Source: Monosporascus cannonballus (taxonomy: Eukaryota; Ascomycota; Sordariomycetes; Xylariales). From it: a stretch of DNA of 64,000 nt. This document shows positions 1 to 11,289 of the stretch, piece after piece. A model generated the notes under the pieces. That model saw only the letters and a list, made by a program, of their open reading frames with translations, did not search any database and was not told the DNA's origin. The stretch is taken from positions 434,001-498,000 of the forward strand of contig QJNS01000015.1 of the NCBI GenBank assembly GCA_004154925.1, read 5' to 3'. Position 1 is the stretch's first letter. The number at the start of each line of letters is the position of its first letter. The translations under genes and the position numbers were made by a program.

Positions 1-1097
1 CATCCTAGGGTTTTTCCTCGTAATTAAAAATTAGTAAACTTAACGTTTTTCTAATTAGGATTATCCTAATTAAGAGCATCTATAAAGGCCCCTTAAAACG
101 TCGAAAACGTTACCTTTATATTTCGTAATATAAATATAAAATAAGCCATAGCTTAATAATTTAAAAAGATAACTACCGCGTTTTAGAAATTAATCGTACT
201 ATTATCGATCTCGGCCTTTTTTATTATCTGGAAAATAATAATGTATATCCTAATTATAAGGGCTAATGTTATATGTAAATCGTTAACTTATATAATCGTT
301 ATTTTCGTTTTTAAAATATTATATCGTTATCTTAAAGCCATAATCTCTTATTATCTTCCGATTTATTCGCTTAACTTTTTATCAAATTTCGAAATTTGCT
401 TTAATATTTCGCAATATTTTCATTAAGTATTAATCAAAAATTTGCTATCGTATATCTTACCTAATTCGGCCAATTTGGCGTATTATTCCCGTAAGTTTTT
501 TTCTGGAAAGAAAATTCGTCTTTTTAATCGTTAAAAATATTAACTTTAGGACTTATTTTACTAGGTTGTTAATACTTTTACAAAAAGTATTATATTTTCG
601 ATTTTTAAAGATATATACTGCAAAATCCTAATTATAAGCTTAGTTCCTTTCGGTCATTATTTTAAAAGTATTTATTAGATATCTTGTAAAATTAATCTTT
701 TCGGTAATTTCTCCGGACCATAAAAAAATAATAAGATATTGGATTATGTCGTATGGCGAATTTTTCTGGGATAAAAAGGTATATCGGGTTTTATTAATTT
801 AACAAATTACGGAAATAATTAATCGGGATAGATAATATGCTAAATATTAAGCGCGCATATTTTAAATTGGAATTCGCCTTTAAAATAATCTAAGTCCTTA
901 AGTCCTTTATAAATAATTAAAGACGTCAATTAAACAGCCGTTATTATTATTATCAGGGTATATAAATAATTAATACTAATATATAACTTACATCCTCTTA
1001 ATAACAACTAATTAATAAATATATATACAAATTAAACGAATAAGATTTTTAATTATTAGATATAAGGAATATTAATTATATTGTTATATTTCGCTAA
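1..1097. other. Unassigned AT-rich sequence at left edge
   Basis: No gene is recognised here. The sequence is AT-rich with scattered CpG, and every frame is interrupted by TAA/TAG. The minus strand reads as a long, possibly once-coding stretch (about 60-760) with only deamination-type stops, but I could not match it to gypsy gag, pol or a known transposase. A 61-codon open frame at 241-426 is low-complexity and most likely chance. This may be the remnant of an element that continues beyond the window. Confidence 0.4.
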
Positions 1098-1212
1098 GGT
1101 GTACGTATTATCGTACGCGTACAACTTTAAGTAGTTTAGCCACGGAACATATATGAGCCGATCAGTATGGGACCTTTCCGTATATAGGGAGCGCTTCGCA
1201 CCTTTCAGCTAG
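1098..1212. other. GC-retaining island abutting the truncated LTR of A2
   Basis: About 115 bp stand out from the surroundings by normal base composition and intact CpA/TpG. The island contains a near-palindromic end (TGTACG ... CGTACA around 1,099-1,123). It begins exactly where the A2 3' LTR breaks off, just after the conserved CAGCT near the LTR end. It does not match the other LTR families of the window. It may be the end of a small unrelated insertion or a filler at a rearrangement junction. Confidence 0.4.
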
Positions 1213-1382
1213 CTGACAATTTTCGATTAGTGGTAAAGCATCTTCCAAGAAGCAAATGTATTTGATTATTTCCATATCGTGTTTTTTATTAGCTGCTAGA
1301 TGGTGGATTTATATTAATAAGTAGGTTTGTAATTAATCGGTTATCAGCCTTACTTTATAAGGATTATATTTTTATAATTACA
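1213..1382 (-). repeat. 3' LTR of A2, truncated
   Basis: Read on the minus strand it starts TGTAATTATAAAAATA and follows the A1 LTR through the CCACCATCT segment and the region equivalent to CTACGACTGGTCGG. It stops after CAGCT, about 20 bp short of the A1 LTR end, where the island at 1,098-1,212 begins. Confidence 0.8.
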
Positions 1383-1499
1383 TTTTTTAAGTTGTTAGAT
1401 TTTAATAATATTATTATTTTAGTATATCGTATTTGTAAATTTAGTTACGTAGGTTTATCGATAATTTTCTCTTTTTGAGTATATAGCTTATATTATATT

Positions 1500-3150
1500 A
1501 GGTGAATAATTATATTCTCCTTAGTTTTCTATTTTAATTCGTTTTTAACCCTATTTTGTTTATTTTTTCCGCGCTCCTATTTCTTTTGTTTTTGCGTACG
1601 CATTTTGTTTAATTTCTCTTTTTATCTTTATTTTTACATGGTTTTTTCCGTTCTTTCTACGTATTGTTTTTGTTTTATTTTCGTTCATATTATCTATTTT
1701 TCGTGAGTAACTTTACGAAAAATAATATTTTGATATTAATAATAACTGGAATTTTCTTTGATGTTATTTTTTGGACATCGACGATAAGATAAATATAAAT
1801 TGTTTTACGGCTGATAATAAGCCGTATTATAATTATAGAATATAACATTATTTCGATTACTATACGATTTGAGTTTAAATTTTCAGCGTTTTTAATTATA
1901 TCGTAATTAGTTAGTATTATAAAACTTTGCGCGCAGTAAATATTTATTTTTAATATTATTAATATTGCTGTTTAATTTCCGTTTAAATTCCGATTATTTT
2001 TCAAAGGTATTATATAAACGACTTTTTAGTTCAATAGTAATAATTAAAAAAAATTAATAAATTCGAAAAAATTCGTATTGCAAGTAACTCATACGAATAT
2101 GTTAACGTATTTGAAATAGGTCGCCGATTTAACGTCTTTTATAAAGCTAAGTTTATTTTAAATACGGTTATAATTAAAAGAACTCAGCTTTTTAATATAT
2201 TAAAAATACAGTTTCGATTTTTTATTATAGCTACCGAGATTTAATTTTAATGTCGTTTTATAGGTTTACAATTTTAGGTCATTTTTATAAATTAAACGAT
2301 TTTCCTTTGTTATTTTACGATTAAATTTTCGATTAAGCGCAATTTTAAAGTATTTTTATAAGTAAAGCTATTTTCGATAGCCGTTATACCATTGTATTCC
2401 CCGGTTACGAATATTTTTGGCCCGGTTTTCGATGTTTTAATAAAATTTAATATTTATTAATAATAATAATTAAAAAATGTTTTTATCCGATAAAGGTATT
2501 ATTAAACTTAAATACGTTAAGTATTTTAAAGCAGATGTCTTATTTTCGATTAATAATAAATTTTATGTCGGTTATTTAATCCTTTTTTTAGTAAAAAATA
2601 AAACGCTTTTAGAGTTTTTTCGAGTTTTCTGTTTAGTAAAGTTAATAGATATATCTGCCTTTTATTATCGTATATTTTTCGATCGCTTTCCGATATTTTT
2701 ATTGTAAGAATACGGCGCTTAATGCGCTGCGACCAACAACCGAACATTAGCCGACTCACCTACTAACATAAAGGACCATCTGGTGGTATTATAGAACGCC
2801 AGATGGAAGTAACCTAATATACTCACTTTTTGGAATACTCTCTGCGACTGGTCGAGGATTACCTCACTCTAGCCCTTAGCTACTCATTATCTTATATTTA
2901 TATTAAATTTTTTAATACGTTTATTAAAGGTCAATTAATGTAAAATTTAATAATTAAATACGAAAAAGTGTTTTCGCATAATAATTCGATAATCGAATAT
3001 AACTTCTTATTTAAAATAACGGTTTAAATTCTTTTATATCGTTATTTAATCTCTGGTTCTATTCCGGTTTATTATATATATTTATTAATACTTAATCGGT
3101 TTATTTCCGACTAATATACGATAGAATAATTATTGGCCAACGTTTAGAAA
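1500..3150 (-). pseudogene. Third reading frame of A2, broken
   Basis: Minus-strand counterpart of the A1 third reading frame at 61.19-62.53 kb. It can be aligned from the segment SKIYDGKKQ in A1 (KIYDNKRQ in A2) to the Lys/Arg-rich end, and on to the polypurine tract and 3' LTR. One stretch is still open (2,550-2,702, running on into the nested LTR). The frame is interrupted by many stops and by the solo LTR at 2,703-2,896. Function unknown. Conservation of position in two copies shows that it belongs to the element. Edges are approximate. Confidence 0.6.
2703..2896 (+). repeat. Solo LTR, divergent A-type, nested in A2
   Basis: A 194-bp LTR in plus orientation that starts TGTAAGAATACGG and ends CTTATA (originally CA). 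It is flanked on both sides by TTTAT (2,698-2,702 and 2,897-2,901), a perfect 5-bp target-site duplication. The 3' half (ACCATCTGG ... CGCCAGATGG ... CGACTGGTCG) is clearly related to the A1/A2 LTR, while the 5' third is divergent. It is therefore a sister subfamily that jumped into A2 and then lost its interior by LTR-LTR recombination. It keeps many CpA/TpG sites that the host element has lost. Confidence 0.9.
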
Positions 3151-6100
3151 CAATTATATAATTAATATATGCTTTAATTTCGATATTTGAATATTATAAA
3201 ATTATTTTTTATCATTTTAAAATTATTAAATAATGAAGTTCTGATTAATTTATTATTATTTTGTAGTTTTTACGTTATCCTATTTTGTATAGATATATAA
3301 CCTTTTTATAATATTATAATATTTTAAGTACGTATTCGAAATACGTTCGGGGTTTTTACGCATTATATTCGGCGTGGTAGCCTTTTTATTCAATTAGATA
3401 TTTACGTTATTCTCGATTATTTCGGTAACGGACGATATTTTTTATTTTTTTATTTTTTTCTATTTCTTTATTAGATTTAACAACGTTATTTAAACGTCGC
3501 TTAATTATTAATTATGTTATAGTTTTAATAAAGATATTGGAAATATATTATGTATCCTTTAATATTTAGTAAAAACAATTATTTTATACGTTTAGAATTT
3601 CTTTTAATCGCAATTTGTATCTAAATAAATATGAATTTTTTATATTTAATCTTAAAGTTTTTAGTCGACAAATTTACTTAATGCCTTAGTTAAAATTCTA
3701 TAAGTATATATTGTTAATTATAAAACTTTTTCTAAATTGCTGCTCTTTTTTTCCAGTATTCGTGTATTGTTCAGCTTATAGCCGTTAATTTATTAAGGCG
3801 TTTCTTTTTTTAAACTTACTCTCTAAATTTTTATAAAAGGTATTTTATTTTTTAAGCAATATCCGTACAAAGCTTTAAATGAAAAACGGCCAGTAAACGC
3901 GTTCTAAACGTTATTATATACAAATTCCGTATTTCGTAATAGTTTTATTTAAATATTGTAAAATTCCTTAACGTAATTATCAAATAATGTTTTAAAACTT
4001 AATAAATAGGTTTATTTATGTATCGGTTTATAAATAATAAACGGTTGATATTTGCCGTTTTGTTTTTCGTTTTTTATAAACCTTTGCTGAAAATTAATTT
4101 ATTAGTAATTTATTTTTATCATTTTTAATTTTAATTAACCTACTGAATTTGTATTTTATTTTTTCTTAAAGTAATAGGATTAATTTAGTTATAATTAAAG
4201 TTTTAACCGCAAAAATAAATAAGTTTAATTGTGCAAAACGGTTAACGATTATTAAGATAATGTTATATTTTAATCCGTTTAAATTTAAATGTTTAAGAAG
4301 TTTTATAATAAAATCTAATTAAAGTTTTTAAAAAGGTTATTTAACTAATAATAGAGATTATAGTTATCTATATAGTTTATGGCGAAATTTCGTTATACGT
4401 TAGTAATTCGGATATTATTTGATATATTTTGCAATATCGTTTGACATATTTTCTAATAAAAACGTCTAGTTATTAATTTTAATATACCGATATATTTTAT
4501 ATATTTTACGTTTGAATTATTATAGTATCAATTAATTTATTAGTCTGTAAAACATTTACAACGGAATTATAAACTTATCTCAATAATATTTAATTTTATT
4601 TAAATTTAAAAAATATTTTTTCTTTATTTCAGCTTAGCGTTTAATTATCCGTATTGATTTTATAATATTTAAAACCTTGATTATAAGTTTTGAACCTAAG
4701 CGCAAAAAAGTCGCAAAAGTTTCAATTTTAATATTATTTTATTCTTAAATAATTCCTTTACGAAAAAGGTAAAACATATTAATTATAAATAATAATTTTA
4801 ATATTAAAGTTACTTTATTTTATATATTTTAAGAAATCGATTATATTGTAACTATAATTTGCGGTTATTATTATTTAATCGCTAATCTTATTGTTACTAC
4901 GATTTATATTTGCATCGTTATTTAGAAATAATAAATTCGATAAATATATAATCTTTTATTTTTTCCTTTTTTCGAAAGTTTTTTATCATTATATAACGAA
5001 AGCTTTCCGGTTTGTTTACACGGATATTAATTATCTAAATTTTTATTACTTGGAATTTAGAAGTTTAATCGCAAATAAGTCTTACGCCGTTTTTACGAAA
5101 TCTTTTATCCTTTTATAATGCTTTAAATGGCGTTAAATATCTCCGATTATTTTCTATGCGTTTTCCGATATGTTGTCCGTAAATCTTGATATTTTTAATA
5201 ATATAAAGATTATAATTTTGTACGGAATCTCTCTAAATATAGAATTTAAATATTTAAATAACTTATCCGTTGAATTACTAGCGTATGGTTAAATATTAAA
5301 TTTTAAGTTCGAATCACGAAAAATATTAAATTTATCGCATTACTTTTCCTTTACGATTCCGCATTAATAAATTTGCAATACTTTTTAGCGTTATATAACT
5401 AATAAATATTAAAAAGGTTTCGTACTTTCGAAAATATAACGTTAATATTTTAAGCCTTTTCTTATTAATAATTTTTTTATCTTATAGCTTGGGTTTTTTC
5501 GGCTGGGTTAAATTTCGGTAACCAATATATAATTAAGACTCAATACTTTTTATATTCGTACGATATAATTCTTAATATAATTTTTAAAGTGTTTATTGTA
5601 ATTTTAATATATTTGAAAGTATTTTAATATCGGAATATAATTATTGATTAAAAAACCATTTTTTCGGTTTTTTCGAACTAATAAAACCTTATTTTCTTAC
5701 TTTGGTATTACGTTTTGTGTTAATTTAATAATATGTTTAATAATACACAAATAATATGTAAAGATTTTCGATAAGAATTCCCGAAATTTAAAAAGTCCAG
5801 ATATTATAAATCGATTTCGGCTTTATTTACGTTTTAATAACGATAATTCGTTAGTAAGTTGTCTTGAATTTATCGATATTAATTACGAAATTTGAGAAAT
5901 ATATTTATGTTTAAAAATTGTATTCAAATATTTCATCGAACAATTAATATTATGAACCTTATTCGTAAACTAAATAAAGCCATTTGCTATATATCTTTTC
6001 ATTTATATAAATAGTTTTATTATTTAAATATATTAAATAAATAATTATTTAATTTAATTAATATTATATATATATAAGCTTAAAATATAATCGGCATATT

Positions 6101-6950
6101 AATAAAGCCACATTATATAATTATATATTCGAATTATCCGTAGCGCATTTTCAAAACGGGTTTTTAATAATCGCTTTTTTAATTCTAATACGATAATAAA
6201 TATCCTTTAAATTAAAAATAAAAGATATTAGTTTTTTATTATTATTCAGTTTAATGTTTTATAATTAATATATAAATAGAAAATATCGGTTTCTTAAGTA
6301 TAAATATTACTAGTACTATTACGCCTGTTTTTCAATAATATATCTGTTTTGCTTTTAAATTTTCTCGGATATATTTTTCAAAGATTGTTCGTTAAACATT
6401 AGAAAACAAATAAATATATCTAATAGAAGTATTGTTTTCGGAATTAAATTTATTATTTATTTTACCGTTAATAATTAAATAACTTTTATCGGTACCGTTT
6501 CGACACATATTTGTTGGAAATTTTTAAATATATATAAATTTTAATTATTTTTTGTTTTCGTTATTTTTAAATTTTAGAATATTTAATTCACTAACAAGGC
6601 TAATTATAATAATAATATATACCTGCTCCTTAAAAAAGGTTATGTTTACAATTTCTGGACTACCAACCTTGTATAATATTTTCTATAATTATTAATATAT
6701 AAGAATATTTAATAATATACTTAACTTATTTAGTTTCCATTTGAATTATAAAAAATCGAGCGTTTTCTAGTTACAGTATATTACGAAATAAATTTATTTA
6801 AACTTTTGTTCGTTCCCGTTATTATTTGTTATATTAATAGGAATTTCATAAACCCTATAATATTTGATATACGTACTATTAATGTTGATAAAGCTTAAAA
6901 TATTTACGAAAACTAATTAAAAATTAATTTCTTTTATTAATTTTCTATTT
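3150..6950 (-). pseudogene. pol remnant of A2 (protease, RT, RNase H, integrase)
   Basis: This is the minus-strand homologue of A1 pol. The best-preserved part is the RT palm: an LKDIYYRIRIKK segment near 6,200, followed by the polymerase box at 6,019-6,030. That box now reads Tyr-Leu-Asn-Asn in place of YLDD, two Asp-to-Asn changes of the kind RIP causes. Stops occur throughout all frames. Integrase and chromodomain positions are inferred by collinearity with A1 and not read directly. Edges are approximate. Confidence 0.75.
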
Positions 6951-6999
6951 ATAATATTTACTTATATTCCGCTACTGATATCTGGTTATATGATTACCT

Positions 7000-8635
7000 C
7001 TCTCGTATTTTGTCTTAATAAGTGCCTTTTTTAAAAAAAACCGGCTTTATTTCAACCATTTTAAAATTATCAGTGAAAGTAAATTGGATACATATATTTA
7101 TTTCAACTTTTCGTTTAGATTTCTATTTAATAACTAATTTAATTTATTAATATGCATTATAACGTTTTATATAGTTTTCGAAAGTCAGCGTTCATATAAT
7201 CGGAATAATAAATGGTTATTAATTATTTAAATTTATAATTTATCGTTTTTTTACTTATTTTTCCGCAATTATAACATTTAAATAAATACTTATAAAAGTT
7301 AAAGGTAATCAATCGTATAAATGTATTTCGATCGAAATTAAATCGGCGATTATCCTATTTCCGTATATAAAAACGTCCGCAATTTCTATTGCTTTTATAC
7401 GCCGTTTTTATTTTACTTTTAAAACTTCCTTTCTTAAAAAGGTTAAAATAAAATCGTTTATTTTTATTAACGTTTTTAATAGAACACGATTAATTTTCTT
7501 TCGTTTTTTTTCAGATATTTTCATAATCTTGTATTTTATTTATTACCTTATTAATTTATTTTAATTTGTCGGTTTTCCATAATACGATATTTTATAACTC
7601 TAATATTAATTTATAAAATAATTAAAAGCAAAACGTTTATTATCACCATTATTATTTAAATTAAAAATATTTTTAACTTTTATTTATATATTAACAATCT
7701 TTATTTAAAGTAACAATTTAATAATAATTAATCGGTTCGCTATTTTAATTTTATAAATTATTTTTTATATTCTTTATCTAAATAAGTAAAATTTATATAA
7801 CACTTTTTAATAAAACTCTATGAAGTTTTCATTTGTAATTTTTTTAAATAATGAAAATAATTAAGTATAACGCGATATAATCGCTAAACGTTTGAAATAA
7901 AAACGTCCATATAATCTATAGCGTATGAAATATAACAAAAATATTTTATTTTAACTTTTGCGCATAAATTTCAATAATAACTCTCATTTAAAATTTTTAA
8001 ATTTATTAAATTTATATACTTTCGAAATGGTCGAACAAGTATAACGGAATATTCGTTCGTTACCTTTAAGTTTTTACGACGATATTGTAATTAATTTATA
8101 AAATCTTGCTTTTTTAATTTATTTTATCGTTTATTATTCGGTGAACTACCGATATAATTTTTAAGATTTAATCGTTATAAGAAAAATTTAATCTTTCCTT
8201 TTTTGAAATTTCGAAACGTAGTCGTTACATTACGTCCGTTTTTTAACCGTTCGATCAACTGTTATCGGGATATATTTTTATTATATGTATAAGCGGGTTT
8301 CAGATCTCGAGGACCGGAATTTTTACTCGATAAGGTTTTATCATAAACCTTTTCGTCTATTTTTATATCGTAATCGACCCTTCGTTTATTAGGTTCCGAT
8401 TAATAGTTTTTCCGACCAGTAACTTAGATTCGTCATGTAATCGGCTGTCAGGTGCTAAGGGGTGTACCCGTCAGGGCTACGTCACCTTTACGAGCTCGAT
8501 GCGGAGGTCGGCTATATGTATAAGTAGTTTCTCTCCAGAAATGGAGAGAAAGGTCAGGTTTCAGACTGTTCTCAATAAATGGGTTATCTTGCCACTCTGA
8601 CCTCCCAACAACAACACCTGACATCGGCGAACTTT
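7000..8635 (-). pseudogene. gag remnant of A2 with CCHC zinc knuckle
   Basis: Aligns with A1 leader and gag at 55.8-57.1 kb. The zinc-knuckle site at 7,235-7,276 reads C-Y-N-C-G-K with the first two cysteines retained; the third is Tyr and the histidine position is also lost. Gag would coat the RNA and form the particle. The solo LTR at 8,446-8,623 interrupts the leader/gag start. No frame is open for a useful length. Confidence 0.7.
8446..8623 (+). repeat. Solo LTR of family B, with TSD
   Basis: This 178-bp LTR begins TGTCAGGTGC and ends ACACCTGACA, so its tips form an inverted repeat. TCGGC is duplicated at 8,441-8,445 and 8,624-8,628. It is nearly identical to the two 175-bp LTRs of the TRIM-like element at 24.5-25.7 kb. 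Removing it restores continuity of the A2 leader. It is strikingly unmutated (GC-rich, CpA and TpG intact) inside a heavily mutated element, so it is young, too short for RIP, or both. Confidence 0.95.
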
Positions 8636-8680
8636 GTTTTGGTAATTATTATATTATCTTTTATAATAAAAATAAAAAGA

Positions 8681-8889
8681 AAGATAAGACATTAAATAAT
8701 TATAAACTGAAGAAAAATAATTTCCGACTAATCATAAAATATATTCTATAAAGTAAATATATTAAGTTATTTACATCTGGTATTTTTTTACTAAATATCA
8801 AATAGTGGATTTATATTAATAAGTAGGTCGGTAATTCATCGGTAGCTAATCGGCTACTAGCTTTATGCTATAAGGGCTATATTCGCACA
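8681..8889 (-). repeat. 5' LTR of A2
   Basis: Read on the minus strand it starts TGTGCGAATATAGCC and follows the A1 LTR through CTAGTAGCCG and the CCACTATTTG segment to the CTTATC end. It is about 209 bp, against about 212 in A1. The outer edge meets the F2 integrase remnant. Confidence 0.85.
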
Positions 8890-9758
8890 TATTCGTAAAT
8901 AATATAATATTATCAATAAGGTTTAATTTTTAATTTAAATTTTTATTTCCTATTTTATGAATATTTAAATACAGTAAATATTATACGATTTAAATTAATT
9001 TATATTATAAAATTTAATACAACTTTAAAATATGTTTACTGTTTTATAGGAAGTAATTTTATATAATTATTCATGTACGTTAAAATATTTTAAAAAAAGG
9101 ATTTATATTATCTTTTCGAAACTTAATATTTCTTTAGAACTAAAAATAAAATAAACTTGCAATTTTGTTTATAAATACGAAATAGTATTATAATGTGTTT
9201 TTATTATTACAGTTTCAGATAAAAGGAATTTAATAATAAAATATATTATCATATAATTTTCTATGATTTTTTAAACTTAATAATGGTTATAGTTTTGTTA
9301 TGAAGTTTATATTATTATTATAAATTTTAAGGTATTTTTCTTATTTGAGGAAAATAATAAGTATGTTAAAATGCTGTTAAAATTTTATCAATGCTGAAAT
9401 ATTTATGTAATTAATCTTTATATATAAACGTGCTAGGTTTGTGTAGCTTTTTGATAAAACTTATAATTTATTTAATGTTTTAAATAAATTGGTCTTATTT
9501 TCCTTAATTTTTTATTACATATGGCATAGTATAACTCGTATTGTTATAATTTGTTGTAAATATAAAAACATTTTTAAAAGAACATGCAAAATTATATAGT
9601 TAATTTTAATTAATTTTTAAAAGATTGAATTGTTTATTTAAAATATCGGTTTTGCTTTTTTAAGCCTTTTTCACAAACAATAATAAAATCGAAATCTGTT
9701 TTTTTATATAATGTAATTATTGTTTTATAAGTTTTTTCGTTATGATAAAATAAGTAAA
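8890..9758 (-). pseudogene. Integrase fragment of gypsy element F2
   Basis: On the minus strand this stretch aligns by eye over roughly 80 bp with the integrase-core region of F1 at about 27.80-27.88 kb (shared runs such as TTATTATTAAA and TAATAAAAA). It contains a degraded version of the gypsy W..I.MDFI..LP.S motif. Its orientation and order fit the piece of F2 that lies beyond the F1 insertion. Very AT-rich, no open frame. Confidence 0.6.
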
Positions 9759-10066
9759 TGTTATAACCTAAGCTAAGAGCAGTTGTAAGAAACGATCGGA
9801 TTTACATAGGCGGATTACGTAATTTAGATCGTTTTTGGCGTTAAAATTCAAATAAGTCCATATAAAACCAAACGCATTTAATGGAATTAAATCGGTAATA
9901 ATTTTAAAACTTAATAGAAATTGAATTAATTTATAAACGATATGTATAATAATTAAATTTTTAAATTTAAAAAATATTAGCTTGTAGTATTATCTTGTTA
10001 TCTAAAAGGTTTTTAATATTACGAAATGCAATTAAGTTATTTTATTATTTAAACCTTTATAATAAT
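9759..10066 (+). repeat. 5' LTR of F1
   Basis: Starts TGTTATAACCTAAGCTAAG and shares the segments GTAAGAAACGAT and TATTACGAAA with the LTR at 29,418. The 3' edge is set where similarity to the right LTR fades. Confidence 0.7.
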
Positions 10067-11067
10067 ATTCTTCAATTTTAAGTAATACTTTTAATTAAAA
10101 TATTGATTAGTATTTAAGTATCTTTTATTGTTGTATATTTTTACGCTAAAATTAAGATATTTGAAAACTAAGCTTAGTAACTTATATATTAAAGAGGTGT
10201 TATTTTAATTCGTATTATTACGTTAATATGTATAGCTAAAAAATCTTAATTTTACGATAAAAAATATATAAAGTTTTTTTATTTAAGGATAAACATATTT
10301 ACGTTTTTAGAATCTAGACGAGCTTATAAATTAAGTTTTCGTAATAGTATATTTTTAATTGAAGATATTTTGAATTAATTTAAATCGACAATAAACGATT
10401 GCTTAAAAATATCAAAGTCGATTTAAAAAAAGATTATCAAGGTTTTTTTCCGATTACGTAAAATTTAAGAGGAAATTAAAGATTAATTTCGAAAACTCGT
10501 ACGAAAAATAAATAGCAGTATAATAAATTTTACGATTTTAATAAAAAACATTTATTTCGAAACACGTGATTACGTATAAAAATCTCGTAGTTAAAATGGC
10601 ATAAACTGACGACGAAAATAATAGCTTAATCGTTATATTTTATAAACAATTATAAAATAACGTTAAAGGAAAAAAATTATAAGCTTTTAAAATTTAAAAC
10701 TTTATATCGTTATATCAAAAAAGCTATTAAAATTAATAACAAATTATGCGATTATTATATAGATAAAAGGATGATATTTTAAGATATAGAGATTAATTAC
10801 TTAATTAAAAAATACGAAATATGTTACTTATATTATATAATGTAACGTTAAAACTTATAGAACTTAAAACGCCTTAACGTAAAAATAAAACCAAATTAAA
10901 TGTTATATTTGTAATAAAATAAGATATTATAGAAATACTTATAAAAAACTTTTATAATAAGATAATTAGAATCGTAGTTAAAGAAAACGATTAATTAGTT
11001 TAATTAAAATATAATTTTATAAAAATCAATAAAATACTAATATATTTTCGACTTAATATAAATAAAT
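10067..11067 (+). pseudogene. gag remnant of F1 with zinc knuckle
   Basis: The diagnostic feature is a CCHC knuckle at 10,901-10,942 reading C-Y-I-C-N-K-I-R, with the two first cysteines retained and the histidine and last cysteine changed to Tyr (CAT to TAT, TGT to TAT). The same knuckle occurs on the minus strand in F2 at 32,546-32,587. Upstream sequence is basic and coding-like but full of stops. The C1 element interrupts the frame shortly after the knuckle, and F1 continues at 23,496. Confidence 0.65.
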
Positions 11068-11072
11068 ATTAC

Positions 11073-11261
11073 TGTAATGGGTACGATGCGTAGGCTGAAC
11101 GGAGGCACAGCCTAACGAAATTTATATTCAAGGTAAAAAGGGAAAGGGAGAAATAATTAGCCACCAGCGAAATAGCTATTCCCTATATACATATGGGTAA
11201 GTTCGGGCTAAAAAGCTCGTTCCGTAAGTCCGAGCTGTCCTATAGGCTTTAGCTTATAATA
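11073..11261 (-). repeat. LTR of C1 (3' LTR of the element)
   Basis: The plus-strand view starts TGTAATGGGTACGATGCG and ends TTATAATA, equivalent to CTGTAACA in the other copies. It is one of four copies in the window (also 23,301, 42,107 and 47,434). Confidence 0.92.
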
Positions 11262-11275
11262 TTACCTTTTTTTTC
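11262..11275 (-). other. Polypurine tract of C1
   Basis: Minus-strand reading GAAAAAAAAGGTAA directly precedes the 3' LTR, the expected position for the plus-strand primer of reverse transcription. C2 has the equivalent GAAAAAAGGGATAA at 42,297-42,310. This fixes the orientation of the element. Confidence 0.7.
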
Positions 11276-11289
11276 GCCCTTAAAGAATA

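Larger units (their letters stand above)
1213..8889 (-). mobile_element. Ty3/gypsy element A2 (RIP-degraded, minus strand)
   Basis: A complete but heavily mutated copy of the family represented by A1 at 55.5-63.0 kb, in reverse orientation. LTR, leader, gag, pol and the third reading frame can be followed along A1 in the same order. After subtracting the two nested solo LTRs and their TSDs the length is about 7.3 kb, against 7.4 kb for A1. The 3' LTR is truncated at 1,213. A2 is more decayed than A1 and so probably older. It lies against the F2 integrase remnant at 8,890, so it probably inserted into F2. Its left-hand TSD is lost. Confidence 0.85.

Noticed and set aside
241..426. 61-codon open frame near the left edge (also 2,477-2,707 and 4,891-5,118)
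   Set aside because: The first is low complexity with no motif. The other two are antisense to A2 coding sequence.
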